Source: Bacillus sp. T3
GTDB lineage: Bacteria; Bacillota; Bacilli; Bacillales; Cytobacillaceae
Reading direction: 5' to 3'
Assembly (NCBI RefSeq): GCF_033449965.1
Contig: NZ_CP137761.1
Location: 2,790,001 to 2,854,000 of the forward strand
DNA: 64,000 nucleotides
The notes beneath the pieces are model-generated. The model was not told the origin of the DNA and made no database searches. It saw only the letters and a program-made list of their open reading frames with translations. The translations under genes were made by a program, and so were the position numbers. How positions within the stretch are numbered: position 1 is the first letter of the stretch; each line of letters begins with the position of its first letter. Below are positions 55,526 to 64,000 of the stretch, piece by piece.

Positions 55526-56476
55526 TTATTCATACTCATCACTTACCAAGAAATCAATCATAACAGAAACAATTTCACTAGACGCGTCCTGTTTGAAATA
55601 CACTTGATATAAGCCATCGCCATAACCTGACATCGCTACCGCTCCACCGGGAACGATCCCACCTTGCTGTTCAGAAGCAACTGCATCACAGCATGCAACA
55701 TAGTATTTGGAAACATCGTCATCCATCTCAATATCGTACACATTTTCTACTTCATCAATTATTTTTTCATCAACGTCAAAAAAGGCTAAATCAAAAATCC
55801 CGGCTTGGGCTGAATCGACCGCGATCAACTGATTGATTGGGATCCATTCCTCTTCAGGCTCAATATTTCCCCAAAAAACTACAAGTTTTTGGACAACCTC
55901 TTCCTCATTATACGAAATAGCAACTGACCAATTCCCTCGTTTAGCTGGCTTTAGAAGAACCTGCAAACCTTCACTATTTTCTTCATCGTAACCATAGCAA
56001 GGATCGCTTATTATAAGCTTGCCACTCGTCACCTGGAATGTCCCTAGTAACATAGTTTCATTTTTATATTTAGAAACCTCATTTTCGATAAATTCTTTCA
56101 AAGACAAGGCTACACTCCTAGTGCTGGTTGTTTCATGATTCCAGATATATACTTGACTTTGCATGAACTTTTTTCTAACACGAAAGCATAGTTTATCTCC
56201 TGTTCCGTTCTCACCAATCGCTATTAAATCATTTGATAAAGCTTCTTCTCGTTGATCAAGGTTTTGTCTTACGATATCGTCCCACGTGTGTTTTAGATTT
56301 TTGGTATCCTTAATCGGATAGAGCATCCATTCACCAATCTCTGGGTTATTTATCAACATAAAAAGTTCTTTATATTCGCATGGAAACAAAGCACCTAGCT
56401 TCTCTTCTGCTGCTTTTATATGTATTTCATCCACTCCTTTTTTTCTTGTTGGGAGAAAATCAATTAGATTCTTCAT
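55526..56476 (-). CDS. SMI1/KNR4 domain fused to DUF4241
   Basis: Two-domain protein of 316 residues. Residues 1-135 form an SMI1/KNR4 domain (IKAAEEKLGALFPCEYKELF, SNDLIAIGENGTGDKLCFRV), the most frequent immunity-protein fold of bacterial polymorphic toxins. From about residue 145 a DUF4241 domain follows (TSGKLIISDPCYGYDEENSE to AMSGYGDGLYQVYFKQD). No toxin gene is seen nearby, so this may be an orphan immunity gene (inference). A relic with the same motif lies at 23045-23130. Confidence 0.8.
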   Translation of the reverse strand: MKNLIDFLPTRKKGVDEIHIKAAEEKLGALFPCEYKELFMLINNPEIGEWMLYPIKDTKNLKHTWDDIVRQNLDQREEALSNDLIAIGENGTGDKLCFRVRKKFMQSQVYIWNHETTSTRSVALSLKEFIENEVSKYKNETMLLGTFQVTSGKLIISDPCYGYDEENSEGLQVLLKPAKRGNWSVAISYNEEEVVQKLVVFWGNIEPEEEWIPINQLIAVDSAQAGIFDLAFFDVDEKIIDEVENVYDIEMDDDVSKYYVACCDAVASEQQGGIVPGGAVAMSGYGDGLYQVYFKQDASSEIVSVMIDFLVSDEYE

Positions 56477-56585
56477 GATTGACCTACCTTTATCAAATTA
56501 TAAAAAATCAACATAATTATCCTATTAATGGGTACTAATTAAAATATAATATTCTTTCAAGTAAAACGAATAATTGTTTATCAAG

Positions 56586-57121
56586 CTATACATTTCTTAT
56601 TTTCAACCATTCATTTTCTATAATACTCATTTCCCACGAACTCCAATATTCATCACCAATTTTTGCAGAATCTCTAAGTAAGCCCTCTTTTTTAAATCCT
56701 GCTTTTTCATAACAAGCTATGGCTGGAGCATTAAAGTCATATACTCCTAGACTAACTCTATGTAAATGTAGGTCCTCAAAGGCAATTTTAAGAATTTCCT
56801 TCATCATTATCTGACCTATTCCTTTTGCTCTGACATTCTTATTACCAACTAATACTTTACCTACTCTTCAGATTTATTGTTTCTATCAATTTTCCCTAAA
56901 GCAATATGACCAATAACATCTTTAGTTTCTTTATCTATCACTTTATAAATTAAACTATCACAATTATCACTATTTGCATTCTCAATATATTCTTCCAACT
57001 GATTAACAGTTAATGGAAATTCGAATGTAGGTCCACCCCATTGTAGCAAGAACTGAGGAGACTCAATCCAATTAATCAGCTGTTTAAAATCCATTCTTTC
57101 AAAAAATTTGAGTTCAATCAT
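56586..57121 (-). CDS. GNAT-family N-acetyltransferase, frameshifted as given
   Basis: Acetyl-CoA-dependent acyltransferase of the RimJ/RimL group. The first part (57121 to about 56869) reads IELKFFERMDFKQLINWIES and DVIGHIALGKIDRNNKS; a missing A near 56866-56869 breaks it. The second frame holds motif A (RVGKVLVGNKNVRAKGIGQI) and the C-terminal GVYDFNAPAIACYEKAGFKK. Restored length is 178 residues. Its start overlaps the end of the membrane protein gene at 57114 by 8 bp, so the two are translated together. Substrate unknown. Confidence 0.82.
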
Positions 57122-58169
57122 TTTTGATTCTCCTCATATTATTTATGAATGTCTCTTTAAATCTGGTCGGATCATCCACTCTAAGAGCTACTTGCTCAAA
57201 TTCTTTTTCTTTCCCCATTAAAAGGGTTGCTCTTAACGGATGCTTTAATTGCAAAATAATATTTGGGTGTACCGTTTCAAAATCCCTCGCTATAAATTCA
57301 ATTGTATTTTTTGAACATTTCCGTTTTAACAGCTCTGGTTCATCGATCAATTTCACAATGTCAGTCCACTTTATTTCCATTCGTTTCATCAACCCAAGTG
57401 AAAGATACATACCTACTTCTGTAACGTGCAGGGCATTATGGCGAACTGCCTGTATGTCCCCCACAAAGAAAATGACTGAATAGATATTTATGATGAGTAA
57501 AACAATCGAAACGATTAAAACCTTTTCATGCAGCCACCAATGAATCCCTATTGTTTCTAGGATAATTGCATGAATCATCATTATTTGAAAAGCAATTAAA
57601 CTCGAATTGCGGTGTATTGTAAACTTGTTATTACTTATATGCGGCTTCTTGCTCCAGCTTGCAAAAGCATAGTAAAACATTAGTATTTCGGAACAAATAA
57701 TTCTAATAATTGGAGCAGCCTTCCTGTGATGATCAACTGCGGAAGGAAATGAAAAAACAATTGGAAGAGAACTCTGCTTAACGGAACGTATAACATTTGG
57801 AAAATTTTTAAATAACGACACAAGAATGTATATCTCAAACAGGATAAGCGCACCCTCAACCCCAAATCCAATCCATGGTACTGCTTCATATGTCCCTAAA
57901 TACTCCATCGGAATAATGAAACGTACTAATACAAGACCACCTGCTAAAGAGATAAGGATATTTTTCCAGTTCCAATGTCGCTGCCATGCAATATACAAAA
58001 TGGGAGCAATCAATGCTAAATCAAGGATTGAACCAACTACTGCACCATTTGGATTATCAGCTAAAAAATTGACTCCAAATGAAGTATGATACAAAGAAAA
58101 ATTAGTACCCAGCACAATCAGAAGTAAAAAGAGCAGACTATTTTGATAGAGAACTCTATTTAAAGCCAT
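57114..58169 (-). CDS. Hypothetical membrane protein
   Basis: About 351 residues. Eight or so hydrophobic helices between residues 5 and 260, then a soluble C-terminal tail of about 90 residues (EIKWTDIVKLIDEPELLKRK, then FETVHPNIILQLKHP) that resembles a small PH-like domain. The frame is open to 58262, but AAAGGG eight bases before the ATG at 58169 sets the start. The family is not recognised with confidence. It is coupled to the GNAT gene. Confidence 0.65.
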   Translation of the reverse strand: MALNRVLYQNSLLFLLLIVLGTNFSLYHTSFGVNFLADNPNGAVVGSILDLALIAPILYIAWQRHWNWKNILISLAGGLVLVRFIIPMEYLGTYEAVPWIGFGVEGALILFEIYILVSLFKNFPNVIRSVKQSSLPIVFSFPSAVDHHRKAAPIIRIICSEILMFYYAFASWSKKPHISNNKFTIHRNSSLIAFQIMMIHAIILETIGIHWWLHEKVLIVSIVLLIINIYSVIFFVGDIQAVRHNALHVTEVGMYLSLGLMKRMEIKWTDIVKLIDEPELLKRKCSKNTIEFIARDFETVHPNIILQLKHPLRATLLMGKEKEFEQVALRVDDPTRFKETFINNMRRIKND

Positions 58170-58714
58170 AATAAACACCCTTTCCCTTTTCATTAAATGA
58201 TACCATAAATTTCCATGTTTTATATCTAATACTTTTCCTTCAAAAAAATAAACAATGACCACTTTTTCTGCATTGAGCCCATTTAAAACAGACGCAATCT
58301 TCTAGATTTGCGCCTGTTTGTTGAAGAACAATATATTTTTCATTTATTGCAGTAATTCATATATATTTCATAAAAACAATTCTTTTATCAAGATGAATTT
58401 ATCAAAGTTTATGATTTGAATTTCCTTTTACATTCAATTAGGAATTGGAATCCATACAGGAAAAAAGCTTTATAAAATAAATAAATACAAAATTGAAATT
58501 GGTTTAATTCAACTAATTTAGCTACTTTTAACTTTTCCGTCAACTTTGTAATAACAAAAGCGAAGAATGCATTAATACTTGCATTGAGAATGATAAACTT
58601 TTTAAAATTACCATAAGTCAGCTTTAGTATCCAAAATGTACGTACCTCTAAATAATATCTTGTACAAAAAACAAAGTCTCTGACCTAGGATCAGAGACTT
58701 TGTTTTAATTAATA
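58170..58714. other. Intergenic region with terminators and a possible relic frame
   Basis: A hairpin at about 58288-58320 (AAACAGACGCAA / GATTTGCGCCTGTTT) and the leuA terminator at 58671 lie here. Between them, on the minus strand, 58409-58670 is open for about 87 codons without a start and reads like part of a hydrophobic protein (NFKKFIILNASINAFFAFVI). It may be a gene relic or chance. Confidence 0.35.
58671..58703 (-). terminator. Terminator of leuA
   Basis: ACAAAGTCTCTGA and TCAGAGACTTTGT form a perfect 13-bp stem with a T-run on the minus strand. Confidence 0.85.
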
Positions 58715-60417
58715 TTATTTTTTTGTATCGATAAACTCCTTTTCAACAGGAAGTTGTAAGTTGGATACCATATTGTTAACGGCACTAAACAAGCCTTTTA
58801 CAGAAGAGGTCATGATATCAGTGTCCATTCCGCAACCCCAATAAATAACACCGTTCGTTGCAGTAATTCCTACATAAGATACAGCATTTGACCCTGAGCC
58901 TGCTTCTAGTGCATGCTGCTTATAGACCAAATCTGTAAAGTTGATACCTAATTTGGTTTGAAGTGCATTGCTGATTGCATCAAGTCTTCCGTTGCCCTCA
59001 CCCGAAAATTCATGTACTTCATCATTCATCTGGATCGATACAATCGTTTCATAATGACCATTTTGCGTGTATTGGTATCGGATAAATTCAACAGGAGCGT
59101 TAATATTCACATATTCGTTGACGAAAATGTCATAGATTTCATTCGGCATAAGTTCTTTTTGATGATGATCTGAAACATTTTTCACACTATATCCAAAGCT
59201 TTCACGCATTTTGGCAGGTAAATCCATTCCATACTTTTGCTGAAGGATATAACCAATTCCCCCTTACCAGATTGACTGTTAATTCGGATGATATCTCCTT
59301 CATATTCTCTTCCAATATCCATCGGATCAATTAATAAATAAGGTACTGTCCAATACTGACGCTCTTTTTCCTCACGCCATTTCATCCCTTTAGCAATGGC
59401 ATCTTGATGGGATCCAGAAAAAGCAGTAAAGACAAGCTCACCAGCATATGGATGTCTTTCGTGAACCCTCATTCGTGTTAATTTTTCATATTTAGAAATA
59501 ATAGAAGGGATATTTTCAAAATTCAGCTTTGGATCTACTCCATGTGAAAACATATTTAATGCTAGCGTGACGATATCGACGTTCCCTGTTCTTTCCCCGT
59601 TTCCGAACAATGTTCCTTCGACTCGTTGCGCTCCGGCAAGCATTCCTAGCTCGGCATCTGCTACCCCAGTTCCTCTGTCATTGTGTGGATGCAATGATAG
59701 GATGACGTTTTCCCGGTTGGTCAGATGATCACTCATATACTCAATTTGACTTGCATAAACGTGTGGCATTGACATTGATACAGTTGCTGGTAGGTTAATA
59801 ATGACCTTGTTATCAGCTGTCGGCTGCCAAATATCAAGAACCTTGTTACAGACTTCAAGCGCAAACTCCACTTCTGTACCCGTGAAGCTTTCTGGAGAAT
59901 ACTGAAATTGGAAATTCCCTTCCGTTTCAGCAGCGTATTTTTTAAGCAAATTTGCTCCAGTTACTGCAATATCAATAATTTCTTCCTTAGATTTTCTAAA
60001 TACCTGCTCACGCTGTGCCACAGAGGTGGAATTGTACAAGTGTACCACTGCTTTATTCGCACCCTGTAACGCTTTAAATGTTTTTTCGATAATGTGTTCT
60101 CTTGACTGTGTTAATACTTGAATAGTCACATCATCCGGAATCAAATTTTCTTCAATTAATGTACGTAAAAAAGCAAATTCTGTTTCCGAAGCAGCCGGAA
60201 AACCAACTTCGATTTCCTTGAAACCTACTTCTAGCAGCAACTGAAAATACTCTAACTTTTCTTCTAGACTCATCGGAACGATCAAAGCCTGATTACCATC
60301 GCGAAGATCCACACTACACCAGGTAGGAGCTTCTGTAATATACTCTTTCTGTGTCCATTTCAAGCTTTGCACTGGGGGCATAAAGTAACCTCTAGAATAT
60401 TTATCGATATTTTTCAT
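58715..60417 (-). CDS. leuA: 2-isopropylmalate synthase, type 2 (LeuA2), frameshifted as given
   Basis: First enzyme of leucine synthesis, joining 2-ketoisovalerate and acetyl-CoA. The N-terminal barrel has YITEAPTWCSVDLRDGNQAL and the metal site LSLHPHNDRGTGVADAELG. One G is missing in the run at 59259-59263; beyond it the frame reads GIGYILQQKYGMDLPAKMRE into the C-terminal regulatory LeuA dimer domain (LTIMNDE-type feedback region ending in GMDTDIMTSSVKGLFSAVNN). Restored length is about 567 residues. The ATG at 60417 follows GGTGGGAG. A leucine T-box leader lies upstream. It stands alone, without other leu genes. Confidence 0.88.
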
Positions 60418-60460
60418 TCTGACTCCCACCTTTTTATTTATTCATTGTTAGTTTTAAAAT

Positions 60461-60501
60461 AAAAAAAGCCTCGTCTCTATAAAAATATAGAGACGAGGCT
60501 T
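60461..60501 (-). terminator. T-box regulated terminator upstream of leuA
   Basis: AAGCCTCGTCTCTATA and its complement form a 15-bp or longer stem with TTTTTTT after it on the minus strand. It would be disrupted by the T-box antiterminator. Confidence 0.9.
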
Positions 60502-60700
60502 GGCTCGCGGTACCACTCTAATTGATTAATCATCATAAGATTAACCCACTCATTTTCGGTGGCTATCACCACCTATCTTCATAACGGTAGAAAACCGACA
60601 TCCCCTACTAAAGATTTCAGGGAGTAGCTCTTGGATGAGTTCGAAGGTTATAACTACCGATTTTCACCAACCATCGGCTCTCTGAAAAGTTTATAGATCC
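60461..60700 (-). promoter_or_regulatory. Leucine-specific T-box riboswitch
   Basis: On the minus strand the leader starts with Stem I (AGAGAGCCGATGGTTGGTGA, complement of about 60665-60684), contains a GAACTCATCC specifier region where CTC would read leucine, and ends with the T-box sequence GAGTGGTACCGCGAGCC (complement of 60502-60518) and the terminator hairpin. Uncharged leucine tRNA binding would let transcription go on into leuA. Confidence 0.92.
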
Positions 60701-60930
60701 TTTTACTATTTCCAATCTTTGCTTATGATTATGTAATTAAATTTGATAATATATCGATTAACCCGAGATGTCAATACTAAATTTCCGAAAATAAAGATAA
60801 CTATGAATGTTTAACACTTATTTTTAATAATAGCCCCTAAATTTTAAGGGTTTTTACATGTACTATTATTTCTGCTTTTAGGAATACTTCCACATAAAAG
60901 TAAATCTCCTAAACAGTGTGATGGCATTGT
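60701..60930. other. Intergenic stretch upstream of the leuA leader
   Basis: It should hold the leuA promoter. AT-rich, no gene or strong repeat seen apart from a small hairpin CCCCTAAATTTTAAGGG. Confidence 0.4.
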
Positions 60931-61110
60931 GCGGACATGCATTCCGTTATTTGAATAAAATTTGATGATTTCACTTTTTATCGGACATACGTTCCCCTAT
61001 TTCTCTTGAAGGTTCCTCCTTTGCTTGATTTTTTAGCAAATAAAGAATTCAATGTCCGAAAGTATTCAAAAAATAGAGTTTATTTTTAAAATAACGTACT
61101 CAATGTCCAA
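60931..61110 (+). repeat. Intergenic repeat element, copy B
   Basis: About 180 bp, same plan and orientation as copy A at 3310: heads GCGGACATGCATTCCGTTATTT and CGGACATACGTTCCCCTATTT, tails AATTCAATGTCCG and TACTCAATGTCC. The heads and tails are roughly complementary, so the transcript could fold as a long nested hairpin. The rest of the region to 61332 holds no gene that I can support. Confidence 0.6.
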
Positions 61111-61332
61111 TCTTGTATTATATCTGGATCGGCCCAACAGAAATAGACGTGATCATCTAACTGATAATCACGCCCGAAGATTGAATAAGAAAGCTTGTCA
61201 TGGTGCTACATATAAATCTCACATTGGTTTAAAAAGTACCAATTGTAATCTTACTATAATTCTTTCCACCTGACAACGTAACAGATCACCATTGGCTGGT
61301 ACCCAAATCTTCATTTCATCCATTCTTGGACT

Positions 61333-62419
61333 TCATCTTCTTTTTTTTCTGTTTTGTTCTTTGATGAATTTCCTAGCGTTTTTCATTCCACCCATACTAT
61401 TAAACATTTCATTTATCTTTTCTTTTTCAATCATTTTAGAATTCAAGCCTTCATACTTTGTTTCCCTCTTAAGTTTCCAATAGCTTTCTAGCCTTTCAAT
61501 TGGCAACGTTCCGTCTTTAATTGCGTTCTGCACTGCACAGTTTGGCTCCTTTGTGTGAGTACAGTCGTTAAATCTGCAATTTGAAGCAAGTTTATCAATA
61601 TCAGCAAAGGATTTCGTTAAATCCGCATTAATAATTCCAAGTTCCCTCATACCCAGGAGTGTCTATCACAACTCCCAAATTCGGCAACATAATCAGTTCA
61701 CGCCTTGTTGTCGTATGTCTGCCCTTATCATCATTTCTTAACCCATTTGTATCTAAAACATATTGTCCGAGGAGACAATTGATTAAAGTCGATTTTCCAA
61801 CCCCTGATGATCCGATAAATGCTACTGTCTTACCATTAGAAAGGTATCGTTTTAATGATTGATACCCTTCATCAGTTGTACTTGTTACAACAAGCACGTC
61901 GACACCTATTGCAATAGAAGATATTTCGTCAAGCCTTACCTCAATTTCCCTACATAAATCTGATTTTGTAAGAACAATAACCGGTATTGCACCACTGTCC
62001 CATGCAACAGAAAGGTAACGCTCTAGTCTACGAAGATTATAATCATTATTCAGTGACATACATATAAAAACTGTATCAATATTTGTAGCTACAACCTGAA
62101 TATCTTCCTTAGCACCTGCAACTTTCCGTGCAAAAACACTTTTCCGTGTAAGTATATGGTGAATAATTCCATTTCCTTTTGAATTATCGGTTCTGTCGAC
62201 CATAACGAAATCTCCAACGGCAGGATATTCAGAAGGTCCCTTAACATTATAGTGAAATTTTCCTGATATCTCAGCAGCAATTTCACTATTTTCCGTAATC
62301 ACCTTAAATAAATTTTTATATTGCGTTGATACTCGACCAATAAAAAGATCTTTATATATTTTAGACTCTTGTATAAATTCTTCAGAAAGTCCTAGATTTT
62401 TCATATTAAAATTTTTCAA
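61333..62419 (-). CDS. rsgA: RsgA-like small ribosomal subunit GTPase, frameshifted as given
   Basis: Circularly permuted GTPase of the RsgA/YjeQ family, which helps 30S subunit maturation. OB-fold N-terminus, then TKSDL (G4), the P-loop FIGSSGVGKSTLINCLLG (G1) and VIDTPG (G3). An extra base in the CCC at 61652-61654 breaks the frame at TPG; MRELGIINADLTKSFADID goes on to the zinc site CRFNDCTHTKEPNCAV. Restored length is 361 residues, longer than the housekeeping RsgA, so this is probably a second, paralogous copy. TTG start at 62419 after AGGAGG. Two small upstream frames precede it. Confidence 0.85.
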
Positions 62420-62531
62420 CTTGATTTCCTCCTAAAGTTTAGATCATAACCTTTGGGAGGTTCTATGCATGTTTTTATTTTGCACATACCTCCCCATTTG
62501 TTACAATCTCAACGTTTTGCTTGCTATTCAT
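62416..62531 (-). promoter_or_regulatory. Two overlapping small upstream frames before the rsgA-like gene
   Basis: Frame 1 (62475-62531) reads MNSKQNVEIVTNGEVCAK, with AAGGAG upstream. Frame 2 (62416-62487) reads MCKIKTCIEPPKGYDLNFRR plus KSS, starts inside frame 1 after GGGGAGG, and stops over the TTG start of the GTPase gene. They could be leader peptides that control translation (inference). Confidence 0.35.
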
Positions 62532-62711
62532 AAAAACAACAACTCCTTTCCAATATTTATAAGTATAACTATATCACGATGTTCAACATTTTTATTTAAG
62601 AACTATGCTTGAAGATACATATTAACCTCTAATAAGTAAAATATTTATAAAAAAAATGAGCTGCTTAGCAACCCATTTTGAGATTCGCACCCGATAATCG
62701 AGTATTGACTT

Positions 62712-63068
62712 CTATTTATGATTTATAAGACGAGTGAGTATACTTCCTATCAGCGAAATGAATAGATAAGCTAAAAGTAATACAATATAGGTATCATTCG
62801 TTACAATTGGAAAAAAAACTAGCAATACAATGAGTGTGATGCAAGGCATAACGTACCAAGAATTCTTAATGGAGCCAATAATTGAAATCACCAAAACGAT
62901 TAGGGGATAAATAAACAGACCAAAAGCTAGGTCCTCCCCATATATATCAAAATCTCCACCTTGCCTAATACCTTGTAATAAGAAAGCGATGCACAATATA
63001 ACAAACAATGAAATAAAATATAGAAAATACCTTCGATTAATGTTAATAAATTTCAAATGCTTATCCAT
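62712..63068 (-). CDS. Small four-helix membrane protein
   Basis: Not recognised as a named family. About 118 residues with four predicted membrane helices (YFLYFISLFVILCIAFLL, FIYPLIVLVISIIGSI, WYVMPCITLIVLLVFFPIV, YIVLLLAYLFISLIGSIL). GAGGGGG precedes the ATG at 63068; the open frame begins earlier without a ribosome site. It stands alone. Confidence 0.6.
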   Translation of the reverse strand: MDKHLKFININRRYFLYFISLFVILCIAFLLQGIRQGGDFDIYGEDLAFGLFIYPLIVLVISIIGSIKNSWYVMPCITLIVLLVFFPIVTNDTYIVLLLAYLFISLIGSILTRLINHK

Positions 63069-63333
63069 TTCAACTACCCCCTCATTAGCTTCATAGATTT
63101 GCATCTGCTATAAAAATTTGGATTGCTTGCTGTTGGAAATCAGTCAATATGCTCAATCACATCATTAATTGGTATTTCTTCTTTATTCAAAAACTACCTC
63201 TAACCATATTTTAACATAAATTTATTATTTTTTTATTTTTATGCTGAATCCTCGTTAATTGGAATTACAGGACGGTAATGTAAATTTAAAAATCATTACG
63301 TTCCTTAAAACTCTATTTATATCTTCAACTTGG

Positions 63334-64000
63334 CTAATAAAGTTTTTCTAATGAATTTTCAACAAAGATCATCCTTCGTGAGATTTGATTTCTTCGAAGG
63401 GATAGGGGTTGACGATCCCCTTTCGAGTCAATTGCGCGGGTCATTATACAATATTCTCCTACGGATTTAGGATTCCATTTTATCGAGAATCGCTGCCATT
63501 CGAAATTCTCTCGCTGTTCAACCTTTGCTTCTTGCCAGGTTTCCCCACCATCCGTTGACACCTCAACTAATGAAATGGACGAGGACCCCCATGCCCAGCC
63601 CCAAATTTCCGTTTCTTCTAGTTTCAGGCCTTCTCCGTTCTGCGGTTGAACAATGATGGAGTTCGGACTATTTTCCCAGACAGGAGTTTCTATTATTTTC
63701 CCATCAACGGTTTCTCGATCCATATAATACTTGGTAGTAAATGCACTCGTACTTCTAACATTTGAAACTACTAAATTTGTCAGCCACTTTGTCGAGTTCG
63801 TTCCATAATATCCTGGAATCACAAGGCGAACAGGTCCTCCACGTTCTATCGTTAACGGTTCTCCATTAATAGCTAACGCGATGAGTACGTTTGGATCTAT
63901 AGCTTTTTCTATTGGAAGATCTTTTTCGTACCCAGGAGTAATGAACATTGTCATAAATTCCTTGATCAATCCCTTTAGAAATAACAAATTGTGCTTCGTC
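63334..64000 (-). CDS. Sulfite oxidase-like molybdopterin enzyme, C-terminal part (cut by window end), frameshifted as given
   Basis: Molybdenum-cofactor oxidoreductase of the sulfite oxidase family. From the window edge it reads DEAQFVISKGIDQGIYDNVH, then an extra G at 63931-63933 shifts the frame to YEKDLPIEKAIDPNVLIALA, then the cofactor-domain stretch GGPVRLVIPGYYGTNSTKWL and finally the Ig-like dimerization domain (IWGWAWGSSSISLVEVSTDG, GETW). The N-terminal half with the molybdenum-binding cysteine lies outside the window. The true substrate may be sulfite or another compound. Confidence 0.8.
   Translation of the reverse strand, partial: TKHNLLFLKGLIKEFMTMFITPGYEKDLPIEKAIDPNVLIALAINGEPLTIERGGPVRLVIPGYYGTNSTKWLTNLVVSNVRSTSAFTTKYYMDRETVDGKIIETPVWENSPNSIIVQPQNGEGLKLEETEIWGWAWGSSSISLVEVSTDGGETWQEAKVEQRENFEWQRFSIKWNPKSVGEYCIMTRAIDSKGDRQPLSLRRNQISRRMIFVENSLEKLY

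Noticed and set aside
61052..61273. Plus-strand open frame of 73 codons after repeat copy B
   Set aside because: Starts inside the repeat element, no ribosome site, no recognised domain.

Overview
The window looks like a chromosomal segment of a low-GC Gram-positive bacterium of the Bacillaceae. Evidence: AT-rich DNA, strong AGGAGG-type ribosome sites, many TTG and GTG starts, a leucine T-box leader, YczE, CBO0543, DUF3231, DUF421 and DUF2383 family genes, and a MhqR-like operator. It carries a dense set of genes for breakdown of aromatic acids. No rRNA, tRNA, CRISPR array, insertion sequence or prophage was seen.

Layout. 0-9.5 kb: the start of an MMPL exporter with its TetR regulator, YczE-type membrane protein, OsmC peroxidase, cyclase-family hydrolase, a second TetR regulator, an FMN reductase-like protein, an alpha/beta hydrolase and a pentapeptide-like protein. 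9.5-23 kb: two aldo/keto reductases divergent from an AraC regulator, an Old Yellow Enzyme homologue, YceI behind quinone-repressor-like boxes, DUF3231, RarD-like exporter, a second YczE, an Asp-box protein pair, DUF421 and DUF2383.

23-54.5 kb is an aromatic catabolic island. Gentisate module 1 is a FAH-family hydrolase, a DinB protein and gentisate dioxygenase. A thiolase with two IclR regulators follows, then an FAD monooxygenase with an unknown partner. Module 2 is CoA ligase, thioesterase, acyl-CoA dehydrogenase, gentisate dioxygenase and FAH hydrolase, with enoyl-CoA hydratase and 3-hydroxyacyl-CoA dehydrogenase upstream. The set suggests side-chain shortening of an aryl acid by CoA-dependent beta-oxidation, thioester release of a hydroxybenzoate, hydroxylation to gentisate and ring cleavage (inference). 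Next is a complete lower meta-cleavage operon in the order B-E-G-F-D-C-A, with a divergent IclR gene and an amidohydrolase-type decarboxylase; this matches the protocatechuate 2,3-cleavage (pra) pathway known from Paenibacillus. A PucR-type regulator and a five-gene branched-chain-amino-acid-type ABC importer, probably for an aromatic acid, close the island. A 17-bp motif recurs 84-124 bp upstream of three of these operons.

54.5-64 kb: DUF4240 and SMI1/KNR4-DUF4241 proteins of the kind used as toxin immunity proteins, a membrane protein with a coupled GNAT acetyltransferase, a T-box-controlled type 2 2-isopropylmalate synthase, an RsgA-like GTPase, and the end of a sulfite-oxidase-like molybdoenzyme cut by the window edge.

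Caution: fourteen genes are broken by single-base indels, most in or beside short homopolymers, inside otherwise intact proteins. This pattern is more like uncorrected sequencing error than gene decay. Those genes are given with full restored spans and the shift position is noted.
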